Assembly (NCBI RefSeq): GCF_030538595.1
Contig: NZ_JAUNTS010000001.1
Location: 411,327-475,326, forward strand
Length of the DNA stretch: 64,000 nucleotides
Origin: Kocuria sp.
GTDB lineage: Bacteria > Actinomycetota > Actinomycetes > Actinomycetales > Micrococcaceae
Reading direction: 5' to 3'
Part shown: piece by piece, positions 30,480 through 41,305 of the stretch
Numbering within the stretch: position 1 is the stretch's first letter
Layout of the letters: each line of letters opens with the position of its first letter
Made by a program: the position numbers and the translations under genes
Notes under the pieces: model-generated
Database searches by the model: none
Told to the model about the DNA's origin: nothing
What the model saw: only the letters and a program-made list of their open reading frames with translations

Positions 30480-31991
30480 TCAAGACTTGGAACCGCGTCC
30501 GCCCTTGAGCAGCCAGCGAATATGCCAGGCCGCAGCCCCCGTGAGCGCCGCAATCAGCACGCCGAAGCCCACCAAGATCACAATGGGCAGCGCACCGGTT
30601 GAGTTCAAGGGCACAACGGGGTCAGGTGCTTGTGCTTCTGCCGTGACCTCCTGGGTCAGCGGCATGGCTGAAGCCTGGGCGGTGGAGGTTGCAGTGGCAT
30701 CATGGCGGCGGTGAATCTGCACCCACTCGGCCATGGAGCCCAGCGGACCATCACCTTCCATGGGGGCAACGTCTGAGGTCACGGCCGCCTTCACGTCCAG
30801 GATGCCGTATCCGTAGAGCGGGTCCCGCCCTTCCGCCCCGGCATCCTTGGCTGATGCCGTGATGCGGTGCGCAACACCTTGGGCACTGAGATTCGGATAC
30901 TTCTCCATGATCAACGCCGCCGTCCCGGCCACGATCGGTGCTGCGGCGGAGGTTCCAGTCCATTCGCTGTATCCATCCCCGGGCACAGCCCCCACCAGAT
31001 CCTCGGAGGGGGCTGCCACCGCAATGGAGATGCCCTGGGAGGAGGACTCCTGGCCCGCCTGCCCGTTGCGGTCCACACCGCCAACGGTCAGCACGCTGGG
31101 GATGGTGGCCGGAGCTCCCACCTGGGTGATGCCGTTTCCGCGATTGCCGGCGGCGGCAATGATCAGAACGCCTTTTTCCTCCGCGTATTCAAAGGCAGAA
31201 TCCCAGGACTCGGGCCAGGTCTGCTGCGGTGAGCCCACGGACATGTTGATGATGTCTGCACCGTTGTCCACGGCCCAGCGCACGGCATCGGGGATCTGCT
31301 CATCGGTGGAACGCACATCGTCCCGTTCAGTGCCCAAATAGGTGGAAACGGGCAGGATTTCAGCCCCGGGAGCCACCCCGATCACCCCGGTGCTGCCACC
31401 CGGTTCGCCGTCGCTGGCGGCACCGTGACCACGGCCCGCGGCAACGGAGGCCACCATGGTCCCGTGGGGCGGTTCCGCCCCCAGACCCTTCTGACCGTTG
31501 GACGCGCCGACGCCGGACACATCCGTACCCTTGCCCACCGCCCCCTTCAGGTCGGGGTGGCTACCGTCCACGCCCGTGTCGATCACCGCAATCTTCACGC
31601 CCTTGCCGGTAGCCTCCGACCACGCATCGCGCACGCCGTACTCATCCAGCCAGTATTCGGCCGCACGAGCCTCCGTGGCATTCAATGACCGCATCTGATC
31701 AAAGGTGGGGACGTCAGTGGGGTCCGTGATGGGGATGGATGGCGCCGGACCGTCCGGAACTGGCTGCTGCGTTTGCTGCGGCACCACGGGATTGGCGTGC
31801 GCGGGTGTGGCCACCACGGCCCCACCATTCGTCCCGACGACGACGCCCACCAGCGCCCCCGTGACCACCATGAGCCCGGCAAGACCTACACCTGCGGTGG
31901 CACGCGCGGTTTTACACACTTCGCGCAGTTTCCCCGCGAGTGCCGACGCTACGACGGGTTCAGTGGTGTTTCGGCTCCGGGCAGTAGGCAT
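30480..31991 (-). CDS. Membrane-anchored subtilisin-like protease (mycosin-like)
   Basis: An S8 serine protease exported and held at the membrane. The 503 residues start with a long polar N-terminus, a signal helix at about 36-60 and a likely cleavage after AHA (about 66). The catalytic triad is Asp138 (AVIDTGVD), His176 (PPHGTMVAS) and Ser348 (GTSAAAP), with the oxyanion Asn283 (AAAGNRGN). A linker leads to a C-terminal transmembrane helix (about 465-488) and a basic tail. This topology matches mycosins of ESX systems, but no type VII genes are nearby, so it is called only mycosin-like. Its ATG follows the ppx stop by 12 bp, indicating co-transcription. Confidence 0.9.
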   Translation of the reverse strand: MPTARSRNTTEPVVASALAGKLREVCKTARATAGVGLAGLMVVTGALVGVVVGTNGGAVVATPAHANPVVPQQTQQPVPDGPAPSIPITDPTDVPTFDQMRSLNATEARAAEYWLDEYGVRDAWSEATGKGVKIAVIDTGVDGSHPDLKGAVGKGTDVSGVGASNGQKGLGAEPPHGTMVASVAAGRGHGAASDGEPGGSTGVIGVAPGAEILPVSTYLGTERDDVRSTDEQIPDAVRWAVDNGADIINMSVGSPQQTWPESWDSAFEYAEEKGVLIIAAAGNRGNGITQVGAPATIPSVLTVGGVDRNGQAGQESSSQGISIAVAAPSEDLVGAVPGDGYSEWTGTSAAAPIVAGTAALIMEKYPNLSAQGVAHRITASAKDAGAEGRDPLYGYGILDVKAAVTSDVAPMEGDGPLGSMAEWVQIHRRHDATATSTAQASAMPLTQEVTAEAQAPDPVVPLNSTGALPIVILVGFGVLIAALTGAAAWHIRWLLKGGRGSKS

Positions 31992-32003
31992 GAGTCATCC
32001 GGT

Positions 32004-32969
32004 TCAGTCAGTGATCAGTGACAGTGCAATTCCGTCCAAAATATCGTGCTCGCTGGTGGTGGCCGAATGTACGCGCCCGGAGGTTGCCTGCGTGACACGT
32101 TCCACAATGCGCTGCCAGACCAGAGCCCCACCGCCAATCACATCCACGCGCCCCGGGTGCATGAACGGCAATTCCGCGCGCTGTTCCCGGGTCATCTCCG
32201 TGAGCTCGCGGCAGGCCCGCACAATCTGTTGGTCATCCAACACTGCGGCGTTGAGTTTCTCCGGGTCGTATTCCCCGAGGCCCAACGCATGAGCCGTGAT
32301 GGTGGTGACGGAGCCGGCCACCCCCACCAACGTGCGGGTCTGGTCCAAAGGTACGGACTGCATCACGTGGTCAACGGCCCGGTCCACATCTTCCAGGACG
32401 GCCTGCTGCTGCATAGCGGTGGGTGGGTTGGAGCCCAGGTGACGTTCGGTCATCCGCACACAACCAATGTCCACGCTACGCGCTGCCATGATGCCGTCGG
32501 CCGAACCCAGTACGAACTCGGTGGAGCCACCACCCAGATCCACCACCAGCACCCGGTCATCGGCACCGGTGGCAGGGGCCACCAGGGAAGCCCCCGCAAA
32601 AGACAGCGCAGCTTCCTCATCACCGGAAATCACCTCCGGATCCACTCCCAGACGCTGACGGATTCCCTCCACAAAAACATGCCGGTTTCCGGCGTCGCGG
32701 GTTGCTGAAGTGGCCACGAATCGCAGGGCATCAACGCCGTGTTCTTGGAGCAGATCCGAGTAGTGCTCAGTTGCGGCAAAGGTACGATCCAGTGCCTCCT
32801 GTGCCAACCACCCGGTGGCATCCACGCCCTGCCCCAGGCGCACGATGGTGTTCAGACGCACCACGTCGGTCAGCGTGGGTGCCGTTCCATCCGCGCCGCC
32901 GCCGTTGCCGACGTCTGCAATGAGCAGGCGAATCGAGTTTGTCCCACAATCAATCGCGCCAACGCGCAT
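32004..32969 (-). CDS. ppx: Exopolyphosphatase / guanosine pentaphosphatase (Ppx/GppA)
   Basis: Hydrolyses inorganic polyphosphate or pppGpp. The 321-residue product has the ASKHA-type phosphate loops: VGAIDCGTNSIRLLIAD at the start, VLVVDLGGGSTEFVLG in the middle and GVAGSVTTITAHAL later, with GDEEAALSFAGA between. The length fits the short actinobacterial Ppx1 type (Rv1026-like). ATG 32969 is chosen from an ORF open to 33035 because AAGGA precedes it by 7 nt. Order ftsB-DUF501-ppx is the same as Rv1024-Rv1025-Rv1026. Confidence 0.93.
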   Translation of the reverse strand: MRVGAIDCGTNSIRLLIADVGNGGGADGTAPTLTDVVRLNTIVRLGQGVDATGWLAQEALDRTFAATEHYSDLLQEHGVDALRFVATSATRDAGNRHVFVEGIRQRLGVDPEVISGDEEAALSFAGASLVAPATGADDRVLVVDLGGGSTEFVLGSADGIMAARSVDIGCVRMTERHLGSNPPTAMQQQAVLEDVDRAVDHVMQSVPLDQTRTLVGVAGSVTTITAHALGLGEYDPEKLNAAVLDDQQIVRACRELTEMTREQRAELPFMHPGRVDVIGGGALVWQRIVERVTQATSGRVHSATTSEHDILDGIALSLITD

Positions 32970-33031
32970 GTTGCTGTCCTTCGGTTCTGGGCCCTGGGCC
33001 CGGGCGGTCACGGATGGGATGGGTATGAGGC

Positions 33032-33700
33032 TCACCCGGTATGGGATTGGGGCTCACGCCACGCTGGGTCACAGTGGCAGCTGAGCCCGTCCCAGGTCTG
33101 GGCAATCATCTCCAGGGTTTCATCCCCCAGCCGGTTCACTCCCGGTCCCGCAGCCAAGGCATGCCCCACCAGTACGTGCAAGCACTTCACCCGGGTTGGC
33201 ATCCCCCCGGCGGAAATACCTTCGATCTCCGGAACCTCACCCGTACCGGATGCCACCCGGATACGCTCGCGCTCGGCCAGAAAATCTCGGTGAGAACTCT
33301 CATAGGAAGCTGCCAAATCGGCGTCCTGAGCCAGGCGATCCGTCATGGCATACATAGCCCCTTCAGCCTCCAACCGGGACACGGCCGCCGTGATCACGGG
33401 ATGCGCCAAGTAGAAAACGGTGGGAAACGGGGTACCGTTGGACAGCCGCGGCGCCGTGGCCGCCACCAGCGGATTGCCGCACACACACCGGGCCGGAATC
33501 TCCACGACGTCGCGCACTGTCCGCCCCAATTGCCGCGACAGCACCTGAAGATCAAGCTCCGTGGGCGCCAACGTGTCCGGGCTGGAGTTCAGCCCTCGGG
33601 CAGATGCGACCTCCCCACGCTGTGCGGTGTCCTGCGCACTGGTCTGCGGTGGCGTGTCCGTCACCATGGGCTTGTCCGCTCGGTCTGGCTGCTCGGTCAC
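33032..33700 (-). CDS. DUF501 domain protein
   Basis: A 222-residue protein; residues 48-215 form the actinobacterial DUF501 domain. The N-terminal 45 residues are polar and probably disordered. Conserved Cys/His elements are visible: CVCGNPLV, PTRVKCLHVLVGH and CHCDP, which could bind metal. Its function is unknown, but it always travels with ftsB and ppx downstream of eno, as here. The GTG start has GAGG upstream. Its 3' end overlaps the upstream in-frame extension of ppx but not the chosen ppx start. Confidence 0.9.
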   Translation of the reverse strand: MTEQPDRADKPMVTDTPPQTSAQDTAQRGEVASARGLNSSPDTLAPTELDLQVLSRQLGRTVRDVVEIPARCVCGNPLVAATAPRLSNGTPFPTVFYLAHPVITAAVSRLEAEGAMYAMTDRLAQDADLAASYESSHRDFLAERERIRVASGTGEVPEIEGISAGGMPTRVKCLHVLVGHALAAGPGVNRLGDETLEMIAQTWDGLSCHCDPAWREPQSHTG

Positions 33701-33763
33701 GATTGGCCTCAGTTCTGTTCCTGATCAATGTTCTGCGGGTTCGGCTCAGCTTGATAGGGACTG

Positions 33764-33769
33764 AGTCTA
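33764..33769 (-). promoter_or_regulatory. Possible internal -10 box TAGACT for DUF501-ppx
   Basis: TAGACT overlaps the TAG stop of ftsB and lies 64 nt before the DUF501 start. It matches the -10 sequence found at other starts in this window and may give an internal promoter. Confidence 0.3.
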
Positions 33770-34345
33770 ATTTTGCTGATCCTGGTTGGTCTCAGCGTCC
33801 GAGCTCGGTGCCGGAATGGGAGTTTCCGTCGCTTCCGGGACAGACCCACCACCGAGCTGTGGAAAGTTCTCTGCCTGGCTGGAACTGGTGCGCTCCTGCG
33901 GCCAGCCGGCATCCAAGACGGAACCCCACAGGGCATCTGCCCATGCCGCACGGTCAGCCTCCTCTTGGACAGCCGAAGACTGCGGGGCCTGATCCCCTAC
34001 TGCATCGGCACCCACCACCAGATAGGACCGTTGGCCCGGTTCCACCATCAGCAGCCGTTCCCGAGCCTGCTGACGGACGTACTCTGGGTCATCCCACAGT
34101 TTCACCTGGCGTTCCAACTCATCCCGGGAGGTTTGAGTCTGCGCAATGTTCTGCTGCAGCGCGTTGATCTCCGCACGTTGATCCAGATAAATCTTGGTGG
34201 TGGGTGCCGCCAAGAACACGATCAACAAGATGGTGACGATCACCAGGAGGAGGCGTCGTCGTGCGCTGAAACCCCGGGCGACCCGTGCCACCGACAACGA
34301 ATCCGTGGAGGCCGTGCGCGCGCTGCGCTGATCGCCGGTAGGCAC
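33767..34345 (-). CDS. ftsB: Septum formation initiator FtsB/DivIC-like
   Basis: A bitopic division protein that links the FtsQ-FtsL complex to septal peptidoglycan synthesis. The 192-residue product has a basic cytosolic N-terminus, one transmembrane helix (about 31-47, LLLVIVTILLIVFLAAP), a periplasmic coiled coil (about 55-85, RAEINALQQNIAQTQTSRDELERQV) and the family motif DDPEYVRQQARERLLMVEPGQ. The C-terminal 70 residues are acidic, Gln/Pro-rich and probably disordered, longer than in E. coli FtsB. GTG 34345 follows AGGAGAG. It lies downstream of eno on the same strand, as in Rv1023-Rv1024. Confidence 0.9.
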   Translation of the reverse strand: MPTGDQRSARTASTDSLSVARVARGFSARRRLLLVIVTILLIVFLAAPTTKIYLDQRAEINALQQNIAQTQTSRDELERQVKLWDDPEYVRQQARERLLMVEPGQRSYLVVGADAVGDQAPQSSAVQEEADRAAWADALWGSVLDAGWPQERTSSSQAENFPQLGGGSVPEATETPIPAPSSDAETNQDQQN

Positions 34346-34456
34346 GTGAACTCTCCTGGGTAGCTGGGGGAAGGGGCTCGACCGGGTGCCGAGTCGGGAG
34401 CAAGTGGATGACGACCGGATGAGGTGCTGTGGGCGCCGTCGTCATGTTGCAGCGAA

Positions 34457-34462
34457 AGTCTA
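34457..34462 (-). promoter_or_regulatory. -10 box TAGACT upstream of ftsB
   Basis: TAGACT is 112 nt before the ftsB start, downstream of the eno terminator, so ftsB-DUF501-ppx-subtilase can be transcribed apart from eno. Confidence 0.4.
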
Positions 34463-34492
34463 ATGCTGCCAGCTGATCCCGCCGTTCAAAAA

Positions 34493-34529
34493 CACCGTGA
34501 CCGCCCGGTGCTTCCGGACGGTCACGGTG
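34493..34529 (-). terminator. Intrinsic terminator of eno
   Basis: An 11-bp stem, CACCGTGACCG with CGGTCACGGTG, has inner CCGG pairing and is followed on the minus strand by TTTTT. It lies 51 bp after the eno stop. Confidence 0.88.
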
Positions 34530-34579
34530 AGTGATCTCAGGCCAAGCGCTTCACGCCAGGCCGGAGGAGCCTGCGCAGA

Positions 34580-36096
<1,517 letters not shown>

Positions 36097-36116
<20 letters not shown>

Positions 36117-36855
36117 ATTGGTGGGTGGTGGTGCGTAACGCACGTTCCGGGTCCAGACCGGCCGCGGTTGCCTGCCGGACCAGCTCGAACAGCTGTTCTC
36201 CGAGCTCTTCCTCGGAACCTGGAGGTACGACGTCGGCACTCACCACAGGTGCGGCAGGCTCCAGTCCGTGGCGGCGGGCCTTGGCCAGGATCTTCTCCGT
36301 GTATTGCAGGGCCGGCAACCCGGGTGGAACGCCGTCGAACGGGCCACTGCGCTCAGGCTTTTCCTGCTTCTTCAGATCCTCCCAGCGCGCATGCAGCGCA
36401 GCGTCGGAAGCCTGAGTACCCAAAGTGTCGCGGTAGTTTTGGGCGAATACCTGGGGGTGGCGGCGCACCAATTTGGCCGTGATGGCATCCAGCACGTCCT
36501 CCACTGTGAATCCACCATCCGACTCCGAGCGTTCCTGAGCCACCCGGGCGTGGAAAATCACCTGGAGCAGCACGTCTCCCAGTTCCTCCACCAACTCCGC
36601 ACGGTGCGCCGCCGGGCTTCCCTGGGATTCAACCGCCTCAATGACCTCGTAGGTCTCCTCCACCAGGTACTTCAGCAGGGATTCGTGAGTTTGCCGCGCA
36701 TCCCAGGCGCATCCACCCGGCGAGCGCAGCTGATCCATGACCCGCACCAGCTCCGCGAACTTGTCAGCCGCTTCCCCAGGCTTCACCGTCTGGACCGCAG
36801 TGGTGTCAGGAACCTCCGGTGCCTCCGGTTCGGCCGCCACGGGGTCGTTCACCAC
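36097..36855 (-). CDS. mazG: Nucleoside triphosphate pyrophosphohydrolase MazG
   Basis: Hydrolyses (d)NTPs to monophosphates, a housecleaning enzyme. The 252-residue product has the MazG core MDQLRSPGGCAWDARQTHESLLKYLVEETYEVIEAV, the ELVEELGDVLLQVIFHARVAQE metal-binding helix pair (ExxE...ExxD) and the RRHPQVF...W and KKQEKPERSGPFDGVPPGLPAL segments. A 28-residue acidic N-terminus precedes it. It starts with GTG inside the last codons of add (7-bp overlap), so it is translationally coupled to the purine salvage gene. Its 3' end overlaps the right arm of palindrome copy B. Confidence 0.93.
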
Positions 36856-38096
36856 TGATCGCCTCCCTCACCGGCCAGCAAATCCCCCAGCCCCAGCTGC
36901 ATTCCGGCATCCCGCAGGGCCGCAAACTCCTCCGTGATCCGAGCTTCCAACATGACCCGGTGATCCAGGGGTGCAAACGCAGCTTGGGCGGCGTTGCGTT
37001 GGAGAGTTTCGACGTCGTCCAACGTGAAACCGTGCAGATTCACCAGCCGGCCCAGTTCATCGGAAATCTCCGTACCGGAGATCAGCCTGTTGTCAGGACC
37101 GAGCACCACTCGAAAGCCCGCGCGGTGCAGGAAACCCACGGGGTGGACAGCTGTTCCGGGGCCCAACACCCGGACCAGGTTCTCCGGCGGGTTCCAGGCG
37201 GGGGTGGCGCGGGTCTGCCGGTTGGATTCGGGGCAGACTTCCAAAGCAATGCCGCGGTCCCGTACCCAGGTGGCCACGGGCCCCAGGTCTATGGAAACGT
37301 CCCCGTCAGCGGCATCCGTCAACGTGATGTCCTCCACAATGCGAACACCGTGCCCCAGGCGCAGTGCTCTTCCGTCCACCACCGCGCCGCGGATCGATTC
37401 CACTCCGGCGGCTTCTCCGGCGTGAACGGTCACGGGGATCAGATGGTGTGCCAAGAGATCCAATGCCTGCGTGTGGTCACCGGCCGGGAAGCCATCTTCC
37501 GGTCCCGCCAGGTCAAAACCGAGGACTCCACCGGGGCTCACCGGGTCAAAACGCGAAATCACCAGTTCGGCAATCTCCACAGACCGCGTTCCCTGCCGCA
37601 TGGCACACAGCAGCTGCCCCGCAGAGATTTCGTAGCCCTCAGCGGCAGCTGCCTCAATACCGTCGTTCAGGCCGGCCTGAACGGCATCCACCGCCTGGTC
37701 CAGACTCAAACCCTTGGCTTGGTGCTGTTCCGGAGCCCACCGAACCTCCGCGTGGATGACGCCGTCCTCCACGTGGTCCTCCACGGCTTCCCTGGCCACC
37801 CTCCGCAGCGCCTCCGCGGTTTGCAGCACCGCCAGGGTGTGTTCAAAGGTCTTGAGGTAGTTCTCCAATGATCCCGAGTCCCCGGCCTGAACCATCCAAT
37901 GGGCAAGCTCAGCCCCGGAATCCACGGGGAGGTTGTGCCCTTCAGCCCGGGCCAGTTCCACCACGGTGGCCGGACGTAGACTGCCATCCAGATGGTCATG
38001 CAAACTGATCTTGGGCACCGCGCGCAGAATCCCGGGGGCACCGGAGCTTTGGCCTGCGGAAGCGGTGGAATGAGGCAGGTGTGCGGATTCGGTCAT
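36849..38096 (-). CDS. add: Adenosine deaminase
   Basis: Deaminates adenosine or deoxyadenosine to inosine. The 415-residue protein has the zinc ligands in LHDHLDGSLRP, the catalytic Glu in VTVHAGEAAG, the metal/active-site His in LGHGVRI, CPESNRQT and the late GPDNRLISGT, where the Asp takes the role of the usual TDDP. A polar 25-residue N-terminus precedes the domain. Actinobacterial Add enzymes share the DNRLxSGT form. It is part of the nucleoside uptake and salvage block and overlaps mazG by 7 bp. Confidence 0.94.
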   Translation of the reverse strand: MTESAHLPHSTASAGQSSGAPGILRAVPKISLHDHLDGSLRPATVVELARAEGHNLPVDSGAELAHWMVQAGDSGSLENYLKTFEHTLAVLQTAEALRRVAREAVEDHVEDGVIHAEVRWAPEQHQAKGLSLDQAVDAVQAGLNDGIEAAAAEGYEISAGQLLCAMRQGTRSVEIAELVISRFDPVSPGGVLGFDLAGPEDGFPAGDHTQALDLLAHHLIPVTVHAGEAAGVESIRGAVVDGRALRLGHGVRIVEDITLTDAADGDVSIDLGPVATWVRDRGIALEVCPESNRQTRATPAWNPPENLVRVLGPGTAVHPVGFLHRAGFRVVLGPDNRLISGTEISDELGRLVNLHGFTLDDVETLQRNAAQAAFAPLDHRVMLEARITEEFAALRDAGMQLGLGDLLAGEGGDQW

Positions 38097-38159
38097 GTTC
38101 TTGTGGTCCTCGCATGATGGATGGGGTGGGCAGCGCCGATGGCGTCACGCATCAACGAC

Positions 38160-38200
38160 GACGGCGCCGCCCCGTGCCTTGAGCTCGGACCGGCGCCGTC
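38160..38200. terminator. Hairpin downstream of the low-complexity protein gene
   Basis: GACGGCGCCG and CGGCGCCGTC arms with a 21-bp loop, 15 bp past the stop of the gene ending at 38215. There is no T-run. It separates this gene from add. Confidence 0.55.
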
Positions 38201-38214
38201 AGTTTCAGGCTGGG

Positions 38215-39768
38215 TCAGTAGTTCCAGTCCTGCAGGGCATCGTTGACGTGTTGCGGGATGTTGGCGCCCGTGCGGGGGTACATCCGCAGTTCCTCCACGT
38301 AGTTCTGAGATGGCAGCCGCTGCTCATACCGCACAAAGGCTTCTTCATCCAAGTAGTCAAAGGAAACTTCCGGCGGGATTCCGGGGCGGAAGCGGAACAT
38401 GATGGCCAGCGGTGCACCCTCACCTTCCACGTAGGAGTCTTCCTTCAACTCCTGGACTTTCAGCTCTTCCTCCGGCACCAGGTCAAAGGTGCCGCGCTGA
38501 TCCCAGAAACCACCCTGGCGGACGTGGGTCAGAGCATCGTAATAGGAGCCGAGCGTGCGCACGCGGATCAGCACGGTGGACACATCCAGCGCGGAGCCTT
38601 CCGGCCCGAACAAGCGCTTTTGCGCACCGGCCAGACGGCCCAGAACATCAGCTTCGGTCAGCACCTTGTTGCCCTCCGCCAAACGGTCCTTGGGCGAACC
38701 TGTCTGACCGGCGGCCTCTCCGGCCTTGTACGACGGCGCCACGTCCGCCCCGTGCGCCACGGACGGGGCATCGGCGTCGCTGCCTACAGAACGCGCACCA
38801 GCGCCGGCTGCGGCGGCACCCGTGGTCTGGCCACCGGAGCGGCCCGCGTTGTCATCGCGCCATTCATCGTGGTCCACATGATCCGGCAGATCACCCTGAG
38901 CAGCCGCCTGCCGACCTGACTGCCCTGATGGATCCGGCTGAGTCGATCCTCCCGCAGCGGCACCTTCCTGCACCTCGGCGGACTGGGATGCCTGCGAGGT
39001 GTCACCGTGTGCCTGCGCGCTATTGCTGCGGTTGGGGTTCTGCGACTGCTGGGCTTCTTCCTGGCGACCCTGGGCTGCGGCCGCCGCAAGAGCGCCCCCA
39101 CCCACTCCCGCTGCCCCAGCCGCCGCGGCGGAGGAACTGGAGTTCTGGGACTGTGCCGGGGCACTCTGCTGATCAGAAGCCCGGGCATCCTGCTGGTCGG
39201 AACCGGACGGTGCCTGCTGGGCCGAATCTGCAGGCGCCTGCTGGGAGCCACCCTGCGCAGTGTCCTGCGCACCCCGCTGTTCAACGGGCTGTGCAGCCTC
39301 CCTGGCAGCGGCGGAATCAGCGCCCCGCGCTCCGTCCTGTGCCGCAGCATCCGCGCCTTCACCCAACCGGTAGGTCTGCGTCTTGCGAGGTGCGGAGGGG
39401 TAGTCGTAATCCACCTGCACGGTGTCTTGACCCGCGGTGATCACCACGGTCTGCCAGGCGCCAGATTCCTGGGACATGGACTCGGTGTAGAGCCCGGCCA
39501 CGTCATCGAACAGCGGATGGCTCTGATCCACGGTGCCGGAATCGGTCTCCACGGAACCGTTGACATTGCGCTCGGTCTGCTGGTTCATGGTGTTGCCACG
39601 CTGAATCAGCGTGAGCTTGCCGCCCTGGGCACCGTCTGAGACCAGTCGATTGATCAGGTTGCGCAGCGGGCCTTGGGCGGGCAGCGGCTCACCGGCGGGG
39701 TTTGTCTCCTGCTGGGCAGCCTGCTCAGATGTGTCTTGGGCATTCGACTTCTTGCTGAAAAGTCCCAC
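38215..39768 (-). CDS. Unknown protein: two globular ends joined by a long low-complexity linker
   Basis: A 517-residue protein of no family I can name with confidence. The N-terminal 120 residues contain a compact segment (PLRNLINRLVSDGAQGGKLTLIQRG...WQTVVITAGQDTVQVDYDYP). Residues about 125-350 are Ala/Gln/Ser/Asp/Gly-rich and surely disordered, with short Ala runs. The C-terminal 160 residues are again globular (LTEADVLGRLAGAQKRLFG...MFRFRPGIPPEVSFDYLDEEAFVRYEQRLP), faintly like YezG/DUF600-type immunity proteins. No signal peptide is seen after the start is moved to GTG 39768 (GAGGACG upstream). It sits inside the nucleoside salvage block, between deoA and add, which does not explain it. 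Confidence 0.7.
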   Translation of the reverse strand: MGLFSKKSNAQDTSEQAAQQETNPAGEPLPAQGPLRNLINRLVSDGAQGGKLTLIQRGNTMNQQTERNVNGSVETDSGTVDQSHPLFDDVAGLYTESMSQESGAWQTVVITAGQDTVQVDYDYPSAPRKTQTYRLGEGADAAAQDGARGADSAAAREAAQPVEQRGAQDTAQGGSQQAPADSAQQAPSGSDQQDARASDQQSAPAQSQNSSSSAAAAGAAGVGGGALAAAAAQGRQEEAQQSQNPNRSNSAQAHGDTSQASQSAEVQEGAAAGGSTQPDPSGQSGRQAAAQGDLPDHVDHDEWRDDNAGRSGGQTTGAAAAGAGARSVGSDADAPSVAHGADVAPSYKAGEAAGQTGSPKDRLAEGNKVLTEADVLGRLAGAQKRLFGPEGSALDVSTVLIRVRTLGSYYDALTHVRQGGFWDQRGTFDLVPEEELKVQELKEDSYVEGEGAPLAIMFRFRPGIPPEVSFDYLDEEAFVRYEQRLPSQNYVEELRMYPRTGANIPQHVNDALQDWNY

Positions 39769-39833
39769 GGTGTTCGTCCTCCCGTGCTCATGTGTTGCAA
39801 TCTGCATGCGGTCTTCAAGTTCTTGGGTCCACC

Positions 39834-41171
39834 CTACAAGTGGTTGGAGTCAACACGACCGAGCAGCACGTTCGCCCTGGGCTTCCCCGCGTCCTCCGCG
39901 CGAGCCGCTGCCCCATCGGTGATCTCAAAGGCCTCCAAAATCGTGTGCATCGCGGCTTCCAGGGCTTCTGCGCTGTCCGTGTGCACGACGGCCAGTGGCT
40001 GACCGGCAACCACGGTGTCCCCCACTGTGGCCAGCAACTCCACCCCAGCTGCGGGCTGCACGGGATCTTCTTTACGTGCCCGACCCGCGCCCAGCGACCA
40101 GGAGGCCTGACCGATTCCCAAGGCATCCACGTGCTCCACCAGACCTGCCCGGTGGGCTGTGACAGTTTCCGTGTGGCGGGCCACGGGCAATGGGGCCAGC
40201 GGGTCTCCGCCCTGAGCGCGGATCATGGCACGCCAGGTGTCCATGGCCCGGCCATCGCGCAGCGCCACAGCTGGATCATCCTCCACACCGGCCGCCCGTA
40301 ACATTTCCTGAGCCAGTGCCAACGTCAGATCAACGACGTCGGACGGCCCGCCTCCCGCCAGCACCTCCACGGCCTCCTGCACCTCGCAGGCATTGCCCAC
40401 GGCCCGCCCCAGCGGGGTGGACATCTCCGTGAGCAAGGCGGTGGTCTGCACACCGGCATCCGTGCCCAGAGCCACCATGGTCCGCGCCAACTCCTGCGCC
40501 TGGTCCAGGGATTTCATGAACGCCCCGGACCCCACTTTCACGTCCAGGATCAGCGCATCAGCGCCTTCGGCAATCTTCTTGGACATGATGGAGGAAGCAA
40601 TGAGCGGGATGGATTCCACCGTTGCCGTGACGTCACGCAGCTCATAGAGCTTTTTGTCCGCGGGGGCCAGGTCACCACCTGCGGCGCACACCACCGCGCC
40701 CACGGTTTTCAGCTGCCGGATCAGCTCTTGATGACCCACTTCAGCCTGCCATCCCGGGATGGCCTCCAGTTTGTCCAAAGTACCGCCGGTATGGCCCAAG
40801 CCGCGTCCGGAGAGCTGGGGTACGGCCACCCCGTGTGCAGCCACCAGCGGGGCCAATGGCAAGGTGATCTTGTCCCCCACGCCACCCGTCGAGTGTTTGT
40901 CCACCGTGGGCAACCGGCGTCCGTTGCGCCGCAGCCCGGAGAAATCCAAACGCTGCCCCGAATCAATCATGGCCTCCGTCCAGGCACTGATTTCAGCGCG
41001 ATCCATGCCGTTGAGGAAGATGGCCATGGCCAAGGCAGCCATCTGTTCCTCTGCCACGTCCCCGCGAACATAGGCGGCCAGAACCCAGTTGATCTGTTCG
41101 GTGGTGAGTGTGCCCCGATCACGTTTGGTGGTAATGACCTGGGCGGCACTCAGCCCTGACATGGATGACAT
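39834..41171 (-). CDS. deoA: Thymidine phosphorylase
   Basis: Splits thymidine and deoxyuridine into base and deoxyribose 1-phosphate. The 445-residue product is of normal length with the glycosyltransferase-family signature SGRGLGHTGGTLDKLE, the phosphate-binding VDKHSTGGVGDK, KLYELRDVTATVESIPLI and LDVKVGSGAFMK. The C-terminal alpha/beta domain (GRARKEDPVQPAAG) is present. ATG 41171 follows GAAGGAG. It lies downstream of cdd in the nucleoside block, so cytidine can be taken through uridine to base. Confidence 0.96.
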   Translation of the reverse strand: MSSMSGLSAAQVITTKRDRGTLTTEQINWVLAAYVRGDVAEEQMAALAMAIFLNGMDRAEISAWTEAMIDSGQRLDFSGLRRNGRRLPTVDKHSTGGVGDKITLPLAPLVAAHGVAVPQLSGRGLGHTGGTLDKLEAIPGWQAEVGHQELIRQLKTVGAVVCAAGGDLAPADKKLYELRDVTATVESIPLIASSIMSKKIAEGADALILDVKVGSGAFMKSLDQAQELARTMVALGTDAGVQTTALLTEMSTPLGRAVGNACEVQEAVEVLAGGGPSDVVDLTLALAQEMLRAAGVEDDPAVALRDGRAMDTWRAMIRAQGGDPLAPLPVARHTETVTAHRAGLVEHVDALGIGQASWSLGAGRARKEDPVQPAAGVELLATVGDTVVAGQPLAVVHTDSAEALEAAMHTILEAFEITDGAAARAEDAGKPRANVLLGRVDSNHL

Positions 41172-41305
41172 GGTTTTACTCCTTCAGCACGGTCACGGAT
41201 TGCTGACACGCTCCCCGCGAGCACATTCGCCCACCGGCACAGGGCACCCACCGTGAGCACCGCTCACGGTCGGCACGTTACAGCCAAGCGATGGGTGTGG
41301 GAGCC

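Noticed and set aside
30480..31991. Type VII (ESX) secretion locus suggested by the mycosin-like protease
   Set aside because: No EccB, EccC, EccD or WXG100 genes occur nearby; the neighbours are ppx, DUF501, ftsB and ndh.
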